Source: Erpetoichthys calabaricus
Lineage: Eukaryota; Chordata; Cladistia; Polypteriformes; Polypteridae
Length of the DNA: 64,000 nt
Direction of reading: 5' to 3'
NCBI RefSeq assembly: GCF_900747795.2
Contig: NC_041405.2
Span: 134,203,946 to 134,267,945, forward strand
In this document: positions 34,190-46,032 of the stretch, piece after piece
Position numbering within the stretch: the first letter of the stretch is position 1
Layout of the letters: the number at the start of each line of letters is the position of its first letter
Program-made: the position numbers and the translations under genes
The notes under the pieces: generated by a model
What the model was told of the DNA's origin: nothing
The model's input: the letters and a program-made list of their open reading frames with translations, nothing else
The model's database searches: none

Positions 34190-34966
34190 CCAACGTCTCT
34201 GAGGCGCAAGTGTATATTAAGTGTATATTACAGATATACCAGAATGAATCGTGGCTGTTACAACATTGACGAGACATATCGCCTGACATCAAATGAGCAG
34301 GATCGTTGTATGCAAGCCACCTTTATAGCATGCTGAGACAGCATCAAGCTCGTTCAGACCTGCCCAGGCATGCCCAGGATGTCAACTTCCACAGAACAGC
34401 TTCCATCCTGGCCTGATTCCATGCCTGGACATGCCCAGGCTGCACAAACCGTTGTTGATAAGTCACTTACAGGAGCGAAAACGTTTGGATACAAATATAA
34501 GAAAAAAATCATGACAAAACTGAAGATGTCTCTGAAACGGTACGTGATGGGTAAATTTTGATGTGATATTTGTGATCAGCACCCAAAAATCTATAAGAAA
34601 CATCCAACAGTGTTCAAGAAGCAAAAACTTTGTTGTGCAGTGAAATCAATAAAGGAAGATGCTGTTAGAAGTTCACTCTGAACTCCTCCCTCCCTTGTTT
34701 ACCTTTTTGCATAAAATAGTTCAGTCAGTGCCGGTGAATTCTCTAATGGAATCATTTAGACACCTTTAGCTGGCAGAACTCAAGTAATTCTTATTTTGTT
34801 TACTAAACATATCTCCATAGCCTCATTTCCATGCCATAAAGTGTCATTTTGTCCCGTCACCATTAATATTAAGGGCACTGTTTTAGATTATGGTTAGAAG
34901 GTAGTATTATATAATGAAGGTGTGAGATGGTTGTTTCCATGAATCGCAAAGTTGCGCTCCGTTGTT
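34190..34966. other. stretch between the unnamed ORF and RAX
   Basis: It contains the repeated CATGCCC motifs near 34356-34436 and the unknown RAX 3' UTR. I see no AATAAA on the minus strand close to the RAX stop. Confidence 0.4.
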
Positions 34967-35413
34967 TCAGATGGGCTGCCATGTCTTGTCCATAGACTGG
35001 ATATGTTCCTTGGCTTTCAGGCGCAATGAGGCTATACTGGAGCTCCTCTGGTCCACATCCTCCAGTGGGTACTTTTCTGTGTAAGTTGCTGCACACTGAT
35101 AGGGTGGAGGGGCAGACATGGGTTGCATACTTTGTGCCATAGCAGGAGGGCTGTTCAGGAAGGAGTGGCTGGGATAGGCAGGCTGCAGCCCTTGAGCTGG
35201 CCCCATGAAACCAGGTATGCTGTGCACTGAAGTGGCACTTGACAGTGGTGTGGTGAGCCAGGGATCCAGGGGCAAGGAGTTGGTGATCGGGCCCACATTG
35301 GCAGGCATTGGTGTTCGGTTGAAAGACAGCATAGGGGAATCATGAAGCTTCATGGTACTGGCATCCATCTTTTCCTGCCGACGCCACTTGGCCCTCCGAT
35401 TCTGAAACCATAC
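34967..35413 (-). CDS. RAX: RAX exon 3: end of homeodomain and OAR
   Basis: Starts after tttag with GTATGGTTTCAG (VWFQ), completes helix 3 of the homeodomain, and runs through a Pro/Ser/Met-rich transactivation region to the OAR motif and TGA. It holds 148 residues in phase 0. Confidence 0.96.
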   Translation of the reverse strand, partial: VWFQNRRAKWRRQEKMDASTMKLHDSPMLSFNRTPMPANVGPITNSLPLDPWLTTPLSSATSVHSIPGFMGPAQGLQPAYPSHSFLNSPPAMAQSMQPMSAPPPYQCAATYTEKYPLEDVDQRSSSIASLRLKAKEHIQSMDKTWQPI

Positions 35414-38400
35414 CTAAAGTAACAAGAGGAGGAGAAGCAAAACAGGATCACTTTGTAATTGCTTTATTTACTGAGCATCCCTACTCTAAGGGCAGAGCCT
35501 TATTAGAGCTAATTACAGAATCTCTGAAGCATACTTTTGAATAGAACAGGTAATTTTGAGCTTTCAGTGGTAAGGGAAAAGTCTTAACCTGAAACATTAC
35601 TGAAGAGATGCATATGAAAATCTACTGCTTCTTTACTATACAAACTGACAAAATAAGTTCAAAGGACTTATTTTATGAGCAAACCAGGTCTGTAACAAGC
35701 ATATGCCTGGGTTGGGGTCTTATTGACTTCTATTAACCAACTGACTTCAGACCACCTGGCATCTGTTAGCTGGAGGAATAAGAAGAATGGAGAAAAAGTG
35801 AAATTTTCTTAGGCAAAAGAAATTGCTTATGACTGACCTGCACACGAACTTCTGGGAGGTTGACTTTCATGGCAAGTTCCTCACGGCTATACACATCCGG
35901 GTAATGCGATTTTTCAAAAGCACGTTCCAGTTCATGCAGTTGATACGTGGTGAAGGTGGTTCGATTGCGCCTGTGTTTCTTTTTTGGCTGCTCATCCTCT
36001 AGTAGATCAGGTGATTTGGAGTCATTCTCAACATTCTTCCTTAGGTCCGTTAGATCGCTGTCACACTTGTTAGAGAACAGGCTAGAGTCTTAGGGATAAG
36101 GGACAAAATATAAGCCAATATCAGTGCAAGCAGCAATTTGAGTCTTAACATCAAACTCTGAGCTCAGTGATTTTAAGATGATCTGATTAAACTGAGATTT
36201 TTGCCTTGCAAAATATACTATCTAATTTGATGAGTTAGTGGGAGGTGAAGAGGAGACATTTAGGCAGTTCTACAGATTGCCTTTTCCTATGACACCAGCA
36301 AAACAATCTCTGTGATCTTGAGAGACTGACTTCAGGTGCTTGTGCTCACATTGTAGAAATATATTCAGTGGTGGTGTGCCCCTAGAAAAAAACACTATAA
36401 AAAATTCAGTGTGCTATAAAATGAAGTTTGTTCAATTGTTAATTTGTATTAGTATAAAGTCTGATCTTTTACGGTGAATTAAATACTGTAAAGGTTGCTC
36501 AAGCTAAACTCTGTTTAATTTACCATTTTAGAATTGTTTCAGGCATATAACTGCATTTTATATTGCTAGAAGCTTAACGACAGAAGTCAGAAGATGGCTG
36601 TTTTACTGTCTCTCACTGCCATCTGACCTTGTCATTGGACTCATCTTTATAGACTTAAAAACAGTTCTATATATAAGGTCTCTATGTCTGTATTAATTAT
36701 ATATCTGTCTTATGTAAGTGTGTATTATTTATTTCTTGCATGTTATGTAATCATTATTATTCTTATCTAAGTTTAATTTGCTTTTTAATTATTTTGGACA
36801 TGCTGTAAAGCACTTTGAGCTACACACGTAGTGTATGAAGGTGTGCTATAAAAAATGTTGTTAAGAAAAGTTTGATTGGCAAGACTAGATTTGTTGGATT
36901 TTTGAATTAACCAGCTGCAGATTTTGCAGACATCCTGGGGTTACCAGCGTTCCATTATGGTTTATTAAAGCTCACTGAGGTTGGTTACTGTGAAGCGCTG
37001 GATGTGGACCAGCTGGTTTGGAAAGAATTTGGCCCCCAGGACAACTGTTTCAAAAAACATGGTGTGCCGCATAGACTATGACAATAAGAACAAGCTGTAG
37101 AACAGAGATTGTGCTGCCCAAAAAGGCAGCATTCATAGGTTGCTTTATTTCTGCTGTTCCAATGCTTACAAATGGAGACAAATAGATTCAAATAAAAGAT
37201 CAATCAGCTCAGCCACTCTGTCCAGGCAGTGCCACACACCAACTGTCAGAGCAAAGTGCAGAAACGTGAAACACAAGTATCCATGGTTTAAATTGAGTCG
37301 ATATGTCAAGAAATCACAGTTCATGATTGTGTGTAATTATTGCCAACAGTGCTTAAATTTAATTTTTTTTCTCAGGTCTGGCAGAACTTAATTTTGGGGA
37401 TTGCTGAATTACATTTGGTATTAGGCAGGGACCTGCTTTTATTTTTGGTAAGAGAGATTGGATTTAACTTCATGCAGATTTTCCTTAGGGACAGCATTTA
37501 TTATTTTATAAAACTTTTTGACACACTTATGGCATTTGGACAAGCTTTGCCTTTGGTATATAATTTGATCTGAATAGAGGTTACAAAAGGGGAGTATTTG
37601 GCCTTCTCAGATGTTCTTTATTATAGAAACATGGATGATGCAACAAAATAAGCACTACAAATGTCATAGTATGACCCTTTTTAGTATGTGGGTTAGGTTG
37701 GATTAGTACAGGTCAACTAAGGAGGAAACACTTAGGGGCAGTGGACTAACTGAATGTGATTTAAGGTCTTTGCTTAGAGCAAATTGGACATCACAACATG
37801 TTTGACTGTCAAGATGGAAACAACTAGTTTCAAACACACTCTTCGCTTGTCTCATAATATTGCCCAAATGAACTCGTGTGAACACAGAGGCACATTTTTA
37901 TTTTGAGTGAAACTTTGACATGTTTTGAAAATATTGTAGTTTATCAGAGGGCACTATAATGTATCAAGGGATGGAGAGAGAGTACATGTAGAACATGCCT
38001 TAGGTGATTACATGAAGACCTGCTGGTGCTGCAGAGACTCTCATTATTTAGTAGAAATGCATTAATTGGGATCCCCATCTTTTATATCTCTTATTGTTTC
38101 AGATTGAGGTGGGTAAAAGAAAAATAGACATTAAAAATATTTTTAAGAAAGTATGCCTAACTCAATTTTAACCAGTAGTAGCTTCTGCAATTTTACACCC
38201 TCTGTACTGCTTTTCTTCTCTCACAATCATATTTGTTTGCTTTCATCAACTTTAGATCATCGTCTTCATTCTGAGCTTGACTTCAGTCTCTCTGTGTTGC
38301 TAGATTGTTACAGCCACCAAAGCTCATGCAAACAGACACAAAAATGAGGTCATTTATAAGCAGCTTTTGGTCAAGATGTGCCAAATCACTGGAATCGCTC

Positions 38401-38694
38401 CTTACCATGGAAGGCAGCCTGTTCCTGGCTCTCTCTGAGTGAGTGCAGATGACCAAATGGATGGGTTGGGTTCGTTTTTCCTGGTTCTCCCAAACTTTCA
38501 ACAACAACTTTATGAGAACCAGCTCCTGCAGAGTTAAGTAGAGGGTCCTGGTCCTTGCTGAAGCCAAGGATGACATCAATACTGTGTACACGGCCCCCAG
38601 AGGCAGCACCCCCACCTTTCACCATCTCATGAAAGTTCCCTGGTGAGAGGCAGCTGTCATCCACCATACTAATTGTATCCAGTGACAAATGCAT
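34967..38694 (-). CDS. RAX: RAX retinal homeobox protein, complete
   Basis: RAX is a paired-like homeodomain transcription factor that specifies the eye field and retinal progenitors. Three exons (38694-38406, 36088-35838, 35413-34967) join in phase to give 328 residues. Domains are an octapeptide-like HSIDVILGF near residues 33-41, the homeodomain at about residues 135-194 ([20 protein letters not shown] to [14 protein letters not shown]) and a C-terminal OAR motif ([15 protein letters not shown], about residues 304-318). Homeodomain position 50 is Gln. The intron inside the homeodomain falls between VQ and VWFQN, as in other RAX genes. The C-terminus ([30 protein letters not shown]) resembles fish rx1/rx2 more than rx3. 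The start [13 protein letters not shown] was chosen because human RAX also starts MHL and an octapeptide follows at the usual distance. Intact and firm. Confidence 0.96.
35414..35837 (-). other. RAX: RAX intron 2
   Basis: The 424-bp intron within the homeodomain coding region. No repeat or other feature recognised. Confidence 0.8.
35838..36088 (-). CDS. RAX: RAX exon 2: homeodomain helices 1 and 2
   Basis: Flanked by a ctaag acceptor and a gtcagt donor. It codes for an acidic linker, the basic [11 protein letters not shown] and the homeodomain up to NLPEVRVQ. The 251 nt enter in phase 1 and leave in phase 0. Confidence 0.96.
36089..38405 (-). other. RAX: RAX intron 1
   Basis: A 2.3-kb intron. 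Plus-strand sequence near 36640-36860 (AAGCACTTTGAGCTACA, GTGCTATAAAAAATG) looks like a decayed LINE or SINE tail of L2 type. The rest is unassigned. Confidence 0.6.
38406..38694 (-). CDS. RAX: RAX exon 1: octapeptide exon
   Basis: Codes for [20 protein letters not shown], then a Gly-rich segment and [17 protein letters not shown]. It ends AAFH plus one base at a gtaagg donor. A longer upstream frame is open, but the ATG at 38694 fits family length and N-terminal sequence. Confidence 0.93.
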
Positions 38695-41309
38695 TCGAAC
38701 ACAGGGGTCTGTAGCTGTCCAAAGTGTGAGGCTCAGGATATTTTTATGTGAGAGAGAGAAAAAGAAGAAAGGAGTTGCCACAAGCCAAAAACAAAATCCA
38801 GAGTATGTTTGCTGGTGAACCCCAAACTTCTCTAATGTTAGGTAGTAAGGATGGAATTGCAGGGCAGAGTAAACCTGCAATAAAAGAGAAATCAAATGAG
38901 AAATCAAAAACATATAAGAGAAAGGAGAAAATAATGGAGAATTCAAAAACATATATAATTTTTTGACTTTGAATAACATGCCAGGCACTATAGTATGGTC
39001 AGCCCCATAATTCTTTTGTTCTAACTGCACAATTTACAGTGTCTTTAAATTGTCACAAAGCACTTGCAAGTATTTTGTTTTCTTTAAAATCAAAGCTTTA
39101 AGTCTAGTCTCAGGAGCTTCTATGAGGCACACATAACATCCACATTCGCTGTTAGACTTGTACTTTATGCCCAGAAAAAAAAGCCAAGTGCTGTGCTTTA
39201 ATAATCAATCTTGCTATCTGTCTTTATGAAATTCATGGAAGGTGTGATGCTTTTATCCCCTACCTAGACTTTGCTGTCAGAATGGGAATCTTTCAAAAAA
39301 AACAAGTCTATGCAACTTAAAAAATAAATTTACGGGGTGTAACAAGGAAGGACATGATAAAATGAATCATTATAAAGGTTTCCTAAGTCTCCTTGCAAAA
39401 TACATAAAAATACATTACATTAACAAAAATGTGCAATTCATTAATGATAGACAACAAGGTGGTGCAGTAATTTGTATCAATGCATTTCCAGGTTCCACCA
39501 TCAATTTTCTCCTTGTACTTTTTTTTTTTCATTTTAGTTTAATTAACTATAAATATAATCTACTATGTGTGAATGTATGTGTGACCTGTGATGGACTGGT
39601 GTCCCACTAAAGTTTACTTCCTGTCCTGCGTCAGATGCTACTGGAATTAGCTCAGCCCCCCTGCAGCCCTGGAAAAACAAAAGGGCTATTTTGGGTGTAG
39701 ATGGCGAGTTTGCCGGGTTATCACTGCATTTGTCTAACTTGATTAGGCAGTGTAGTACCTCAGCAGGGTTCTCTATCTTGCTTAATTAATGGTATTAGAC
39801 CTCTTCTGCTGTTAGAGTGTCCATTTATACTATTTAAAACATATTTGGCTTTCGCTTGCTTGTTGGAGTCTGTAGTTCTCCAGACCTGCAACTTCCATAC
39901 TGTGCTGAAAGTACAAAGCAGCTTGCAGATCTGCAGCCACAGCATTTGTTAGTTCTTAACTGTTAGCGCCTGTTGTCATTGTCATTATCACTCTGGTGGA
40001 TGATGAGCTTGTTGTCTTCAATAATTCACAAAGAGATTCCAAGCAGATGCACTAGCAGATGGGAAACTGTGCTGAACAAGAGAAATTAATTAGAGTTTAA
40101 TATGTACAAGTTCTTGATTATTAAATGTGTGCTGAATAAGTCGTTGGTGTCAATGCATCATCAGCAATATTACTTGTGTATATAGCTGGATATAATATAG
40201 TGCCTTTTCATGCAGACATTGATATCAGATGGGGATTAAAAATAATAATAGGATAACAGTGACTTCAGAAAAACATGCTTTACAAAATTCACCTATATTG
40301 CTACACACCCTATCTCTGTTATTCATTACCATTTATTTCCTGCACCTATGTTTTCTAGTACAAGCTTGCTAGGAAGCAGAGGTTATCCTGACAGCCTGAC
40401 AGAGCAAAATCACTTTCTCTCTATAAAAATTTAGGGTCATGGTGCAGCTTTGGATTTTGTTGTTTTGCATAACAAGCACTGAGAGTAACATTATAGTTTA
40501 ATTAATTGCATTTGTAATATTGCATGACATTTACAAGATTATACCTCGTTCTGGTTTACTTTTACACTCAGGTGTATATAGGATCTAGATTGATCCAACA
40601 TAGTGTGTAATCCTGCTAAAGTGTGAATAGAATATGATTTATTTTCATACACATGATCAATCTTTACATGTACCATATTTGTACTTTAGGAATTACATTT
40701 AAGTTAATAGATTAAAACAAAATCTACACAGAAGAATTTAATTTTGATATAGGAAAAATACTTCTACAAATAAAAACAAATATGCCGTCTTTTTGTCTTG
40801 CCATCTTCTATTATGTGATTCCTCTTTGTTCTCAGTCAAGATATCGATTTAGCTCTGGCATAAGTGAATGTTGATATCACAATTTCATGTTCATGTATAA
40901 GTAATATGTTTAGCCCACATAGTAGGTCTGGAACCGGTTATACCACATTACTCTGCACACAAGGTCTCTGGTTTGATTCAAATGACTTATGCGTGGAAAT
41001 CACATATTTTCGCAATACAGTATTCCTATTTACGCCATTCTTCCTTGAACTATAGTGCTCTCCCATAACGCAAAGAATGGGTGTCAAATTATTTGGTATT
41101 TCTAAATCAGCAGGGTGAAACTGAATAAGATTATGTATATTATCTTCACAAGGGCTGGTTTTTGTGTATTCACAGATTCTGGGATGGACACTGGCTTCCC
41201 ACATGATACCAAATTGATGTAGGTATTTAATTCATATAGAAGTGTGTTTGTATAAAAATAAATTTACTAACTAATGATTGATTTGTGCATTTAAATGCAG
41301 ATATGTTTC

Positions 41310-41310
<1 letters not shown>
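38695..41310. other. RAX 5' flank
   Basis: This is the expected RAX promoter region (minus strand). A family-A SINE remnant lies near 39540-39690 (plus). Around 39690-39990 a repeat-free segment has CTAATCAAG on the minus strand (bicoid-type TAATC core), TTAATTAA and CATTGTCATT. These could be OTX and SOX type sites, but short motifs alone prove little. Confidence 0.4.

Positions 41311-41375
<65 letters not shown>
41311..41375 (+). repeat. TATC microsatellite
   Basis: About 16 uninterrupted TATC units. Unlike the other arrays in this window, no GTGAATTTCCC leader precedes it. Confidence 0.95.
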
Positions 41376-41377
<2 letters not shown>

Positions 41378-41619
41378 ATAGATATATATATACATATGTA
41401 CTGTATATATACAGTATAATATATGTAATAATTGTGTGTGATATGTATGTATATATGTATCAACTTCTATGTAACAAAGTTTTTTTGCTTATGTAAAGTG
41501 TTTCTGTGGCCCTATGGTTTGTATATTTTTTTTTTTAATGTTTTTTAATGTTGCGTATTCCATTTGTACTTACAGTAGACTTGTTTTCTTTAAATGAATA
41601 TAATATGTTTATTTACACA

Positions 41620-41875
<256 letters not shown>

Positions 41876-43129
41876 GTGAATGAAACGGCCATCATATTGA
41901 CTACACTTCATTCATTTGCTGAGAACTTTTGCGTCCCATAATACACCATGCTGTCTTCTCTCTCCAAGCAGTGGGTCAGAGTATCAGTGAATCAAACTTT
42001 CGTAATATTATTGGATAAATGAAACACCACCATCAAAGATACTTAGCATTAGGGCCGCTCAAAGGTTAAACGAATTTTAGTCTAATATAATAAATGAAGG
42101 CAAATCCTTTTCACGCATTAAAAATGCATTAGTCGGCAGGACAGCCTTCTAAGAACATTAGGCGCTTGTAATCTTTCCATTTGTGGAGCTAATTTTCAAA
42201 ATCTGCTTTAAAATGTTTCAGTGCAGATTTGGAGGAGGAATATTGATACTACATAGAAGTGAGCATTTTGGAGCAAATAAGGCCCTTCTGCTGTCTTAAA
42301 ATTATTTTTATACCTATTTGCCATACACCCTGGCTGTTTCATGGTACATGAAGCTATAGGTTACAGGGCCTCTTGTTCAATTCAGCCATCAGCATTTGTC
42401 CAAAGGTCCTGAAGCATTTTGGCGCGTTAAGACACATGAGTGGAAAACTTCTGGTGCTTTTTGGGAAAGAGATGCAGAAGTGTTTGACTGCTCTTCTATT
42501 TCATCAGGCATGCAGTTTTTGAGCCTACAGGACTAGCTGAATGCATGGAAAGATGTTCCAGGTCAGTTTTTATGAGGATAAATCATGAGTTTAGAAGCAT
42601 TGCAGCAAAGTATTCATTTCATGTACACAGCCAAAGTGTCACGCAGTAACACTTCATTCATCATAGAGGCCTGTTTGGCTAAAGCTTCGCTGTGAAATAC
42701 AAAATTCCGACAAGTCACTTCAATCTAAAATTCCTCAAGGGAAAGTAAAAATGTCAATCAGTCATTATTTTACAGATGATGTAGGCACTCTACAGAACAA
42801 AGAATACAATCAAGTCTCTTAGCTGCTCAGATGATGCCATTATGATGCCACCTGAGTTTCCATATGCATTTGATTTATAGTATTGGAAATAATTTTGTCT
42901 TGACACCAATATTTTTTCTGTTCCATAGTTACAATCTGAAACTGCTATGGTTTATTTGTGAGGTTCATTCAGTTGTCATATTTAAATCAAAGCTAATGCC
43001 CTAACTCTTCATTTTGACGTTCTGGAAATGTTTTGCTACCATTAGATTTCTGAAATAGACTCTTCTGTATGTGACCATTTCCACAGAGTATTGCTTTTGT
43101 TTCTGTAGTCAGGTCTTTTCCATGGCACT
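41876..43129. other. intergenic stretch
   Basis: No gene or repeat recognised. Confidence 0.35.
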
Positions 43130-43255
43130 GTTAGTGTTTGTGCATATGTCCTAGTGTTTAAAGTGGTGGACTGTAAACTGAGTTGTTGCTAGTTTAGTTC
43201 TAATCACCGACTCTTTGGGTGATCCTACAGTAAGTAAATCACTTAACCTAATAAA
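43130..43255 (+). mobile_element. family-B SINE remnant
   Basis: CTAGTGTTTAAAGTGGTGGA, then TAAACTGAGTTG and a body with GTAAATCACTTAACCTAATA match the head and body of the copy at 48693-48905. Decayed. Confidence 0.55.
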
Positions 43256-43299
43256 AAAAACCTAATTTTCAATTCAGCCGTCAATTCCAAAACCTTCCT

Positions 43300-43530
43300 A
43301 ATCCAATGTAGGGCCACTGGGGTCCAGAGATTATACCAGAAGCGTCGGGCACAAAGTAGGAAACAGCCTTTTGCAGTGCACACATGTAAATCCACATGCA
43401 TTCTTTCCAGGACATCACAGAGTTTCCATTAAATGTATCCCAGAATGTGGGAAGCAAACCAAAGTACCAAGGGGAAAACCCATACAGACCAGGAGACAAT
43501 GTGCAAACTCCACTGTCCTAGTATTTAATT
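43300..43530 (-). mobile_element. family-A SINE remnant
   Basis: GGGCCACTGGGGTCCAGAGA near the left end and GAGACAATGTGCAAACTCCA near the right end fit a decayed minus-strand family-A SINE. Confidence 0.55.
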
Positions 43531-45838
43531 CCAGATCTCAGGAGCTGTGAAAAACCAGCTGAGTATTTTGTAATGATCCGGGTTGGTTCCATCAGCCTTG
43601 ATACCACTTGAACCCAGAATCGTTGATATCTTGAACTGAGATGAGCCAAGCAAATGAGGACACGAACAGGTAAGAGTATGGTGCAGAGTACAAAATGCTT
43701 CATCAGAGAGTGTGCTATCATCCACCATACTGTCCCAGTAACAATAGAAGGAGCTGCTGAAATAAAGCATTTATCTAACTGTAGTGCAAGTTTTTGTTTT
43801 TGTGTTTTTCATTTTGAAAGAACATTATAATATAGTTTACTCTGTAAAGCTCTAAATTAAGGTGTGCACACCTAGTGGTAGTAAGTAATTTTATCAGTTT
43901 TTATTTTTGTTAGTTCACAATAGGAGGTTGGCCTACTTTGATTTCAACATTTTTAGCTTTACTGACTTTTTTGTTATTAATCTTTGGCAAAGGAAGGTGA
44001 CAGCTGACATCTTTGGGATATGTTCCTAATAAAGAGTACAAGGGCAGGACAGTAAAGAAAGGGACTCTCGACACCAGTGCTGTCTCATAGCTGTCAAGTC
44101 TTTTTTACCATCACTTAGTAAAAAAATACTTTTACATTTTCAATAAATATTAATCACAATTTTTAGGAGAATAACATTGCTGTTTTTTTAAGAAGGCTTT
44201 AAGTATTGTCGAATTCGTAGAATAAACTTTCTCGAAACTTGTAAAAAACATCTATGTACTGTACCTAGCTTTGTATCTTTGTCAATGCAGCATTTAACAA
44301 AGTCCTTTAAATGTTTTAATAACAGTTTTTCAGCATTGCAACAAACCCATTTTGAAACTCAGATTTTTCCATCACAGTTTAAAGATATGTTAAAGAAGAC
44401 TAAGGTGTGTTTAAATGTGCACTGTTATGGACTGATGTCCCATCTGTGGATTGCATGCTTTACTGTCTTGCCAGAAAAAAGGGGATTAAAAACACATAAA
44501 TGGATGTTTTCATAAATTCCTGTTTAGTTCTGCTAGAGCTGACTTCACTTTAACTATATCAGTCAGTAAATATGTTAGTGTATACTGTATTTAGTCCTTT
44601 TTGTATATGTCTTTATACATACATTTTTTATTTGTTTTCTAGAAAAGATATAATTTATATTGTCCTACTTGTTTTGTTAACACTAGACATATTTGTGAAA
44701 AAATTATGTTTACACCAAACCATCATCTGTAGTTTTCAGTACTGGCCAGCTACTGGACTGATATTTTTACACAAACAATTATATACTGTATATTTCAATT
44801 AAATTCAATGTATTCTTATAAAGTAGGTTGGCCCAGGTTTCTATGTAGAATTTCAAATTCAAATACATAAAACATATTAAAGTAATAATTTAATAATGAA
44901 AAATGGGTGGCACCATGATATAACTGATAGTGCTGCTGCTTCACACTTTGTGTCTGTAAGGAGTGATATACAGTATACTGTGTATATGCGTGTGTGTGTG
45001 TTTATTTATGTAGGTATATTTCATTTTCTCACACATCCCAAAGAAAGATTTTCATGTGAGGTTCATTGGTGGCTCTAATGTGGCATGATGTGTTATTTCA
45101 GATCAAGGTTGGTTCCTGACTTACATCCAGTGATGCTGGGGTTGGCCTCAGTTTCACGGTGACCTTGCATTAGATGAGGCAAACTCAGAAATTTGACAGG
45201 TAGATTTACAGATGGTTACTTATCATCTGATCATCGGAGTACTTATTATTAAACATATACATAAACAGATATACCATTAATTTGTATGGTATCTAATGTA
45301 ATAATATTAAGAGCTGGTGTAAACAACTATAGTAAAGCACATTTATGTTTATAAAGTAAGATACGCAGGTTGTGGATATTCATGTATCTATCTAACTGCA
45401 TTTTATGTACACTTGTATGCAAAGTATTTTGAAAGTTGCGATGTGCTAAGTAACTTCAATGGTGTGAAGAAAGGACAAATATTATTCTGAAGTGCATGAG
45501 TATTTAAATGATAATAGCTATATACAGTACTATTTTTGTATCTGTTTAATTTTCAGTGGCATTTTACTGAAATACACAGAATATATAACAAGTTCATAAA
45601 ACCTTTTAACCCTATTAAAGTGTAATTGCTTTTCATTTGTAACTGAGCATAGACAAGTTGTAAACAAATGTAAATTATTTTAGATACTAAAATGTTTTAC
45701 AAAAGTTCACAAAAGAAACTAGAGTAAATGAAATGTTGGAAATTTGAATGTAATGCATAAACTGCATTAACATGCAACTTGTTTTGAAGTCTAAAAATAA
45801 GTGTTTTGTGATTGTGTAAAAATGTTAGTCCTGATGTC
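43531..45838. other. intergenic stretch
   Basis: A very decayed family-A SINE head is likely near 44904-44965 (GGGTGGCACCATGATATAAC). Otherwise I see nothing. Confidence 0.35.
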
Positions 45839-45839
45839 A

Positions 45840-45874
45840 TTAGTAGGTAGCTTCCGTTATGTGCATATCCAAAG

Positions 45875-45932
<58 letters not shown>

Positions 45933-46032
45933 CTTGATTAATCCCCAAGGGGAAATTCACATACTTGGGGATTAATAAAGTATCTATCTATCTATCTACT
46001 TTGCAAATGTACATAACAGAAGCTACCTACTA
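45840..46032. repeat. large imperfect palindrome with TATC/GATA arrays
   Basis: Left arm: TTAGTAGGTAGCTTCCGTTA at 45840, then a GATA run (45875-45932), then TTAATCCCCAAG. Right arm: CTTGGGGATTAATAAAG, a short TATC run, then GTTCTGTTATGT on the opposite strand, ending GAAGCTACCTACTAA. The arms match with few differences except for array length, around a short centre near 45950-45960. Each arm carries the GTGAATTTCCC-type leader. Confidence 0.85.

Noticed and set aside
22454-34900. SEC11C or GRP exons expected from human gene order
   Set aside because: I looked for the SEC11 catalytic region and the GRP peptide (GNHWAVGHLM type) and saw neither.
38695-39030. Upstream extension of the RAX first-exon frame
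   Set aside because: Open but Phe/Leu-rich with no family likeness; the ATG at 38694 fits RAX.
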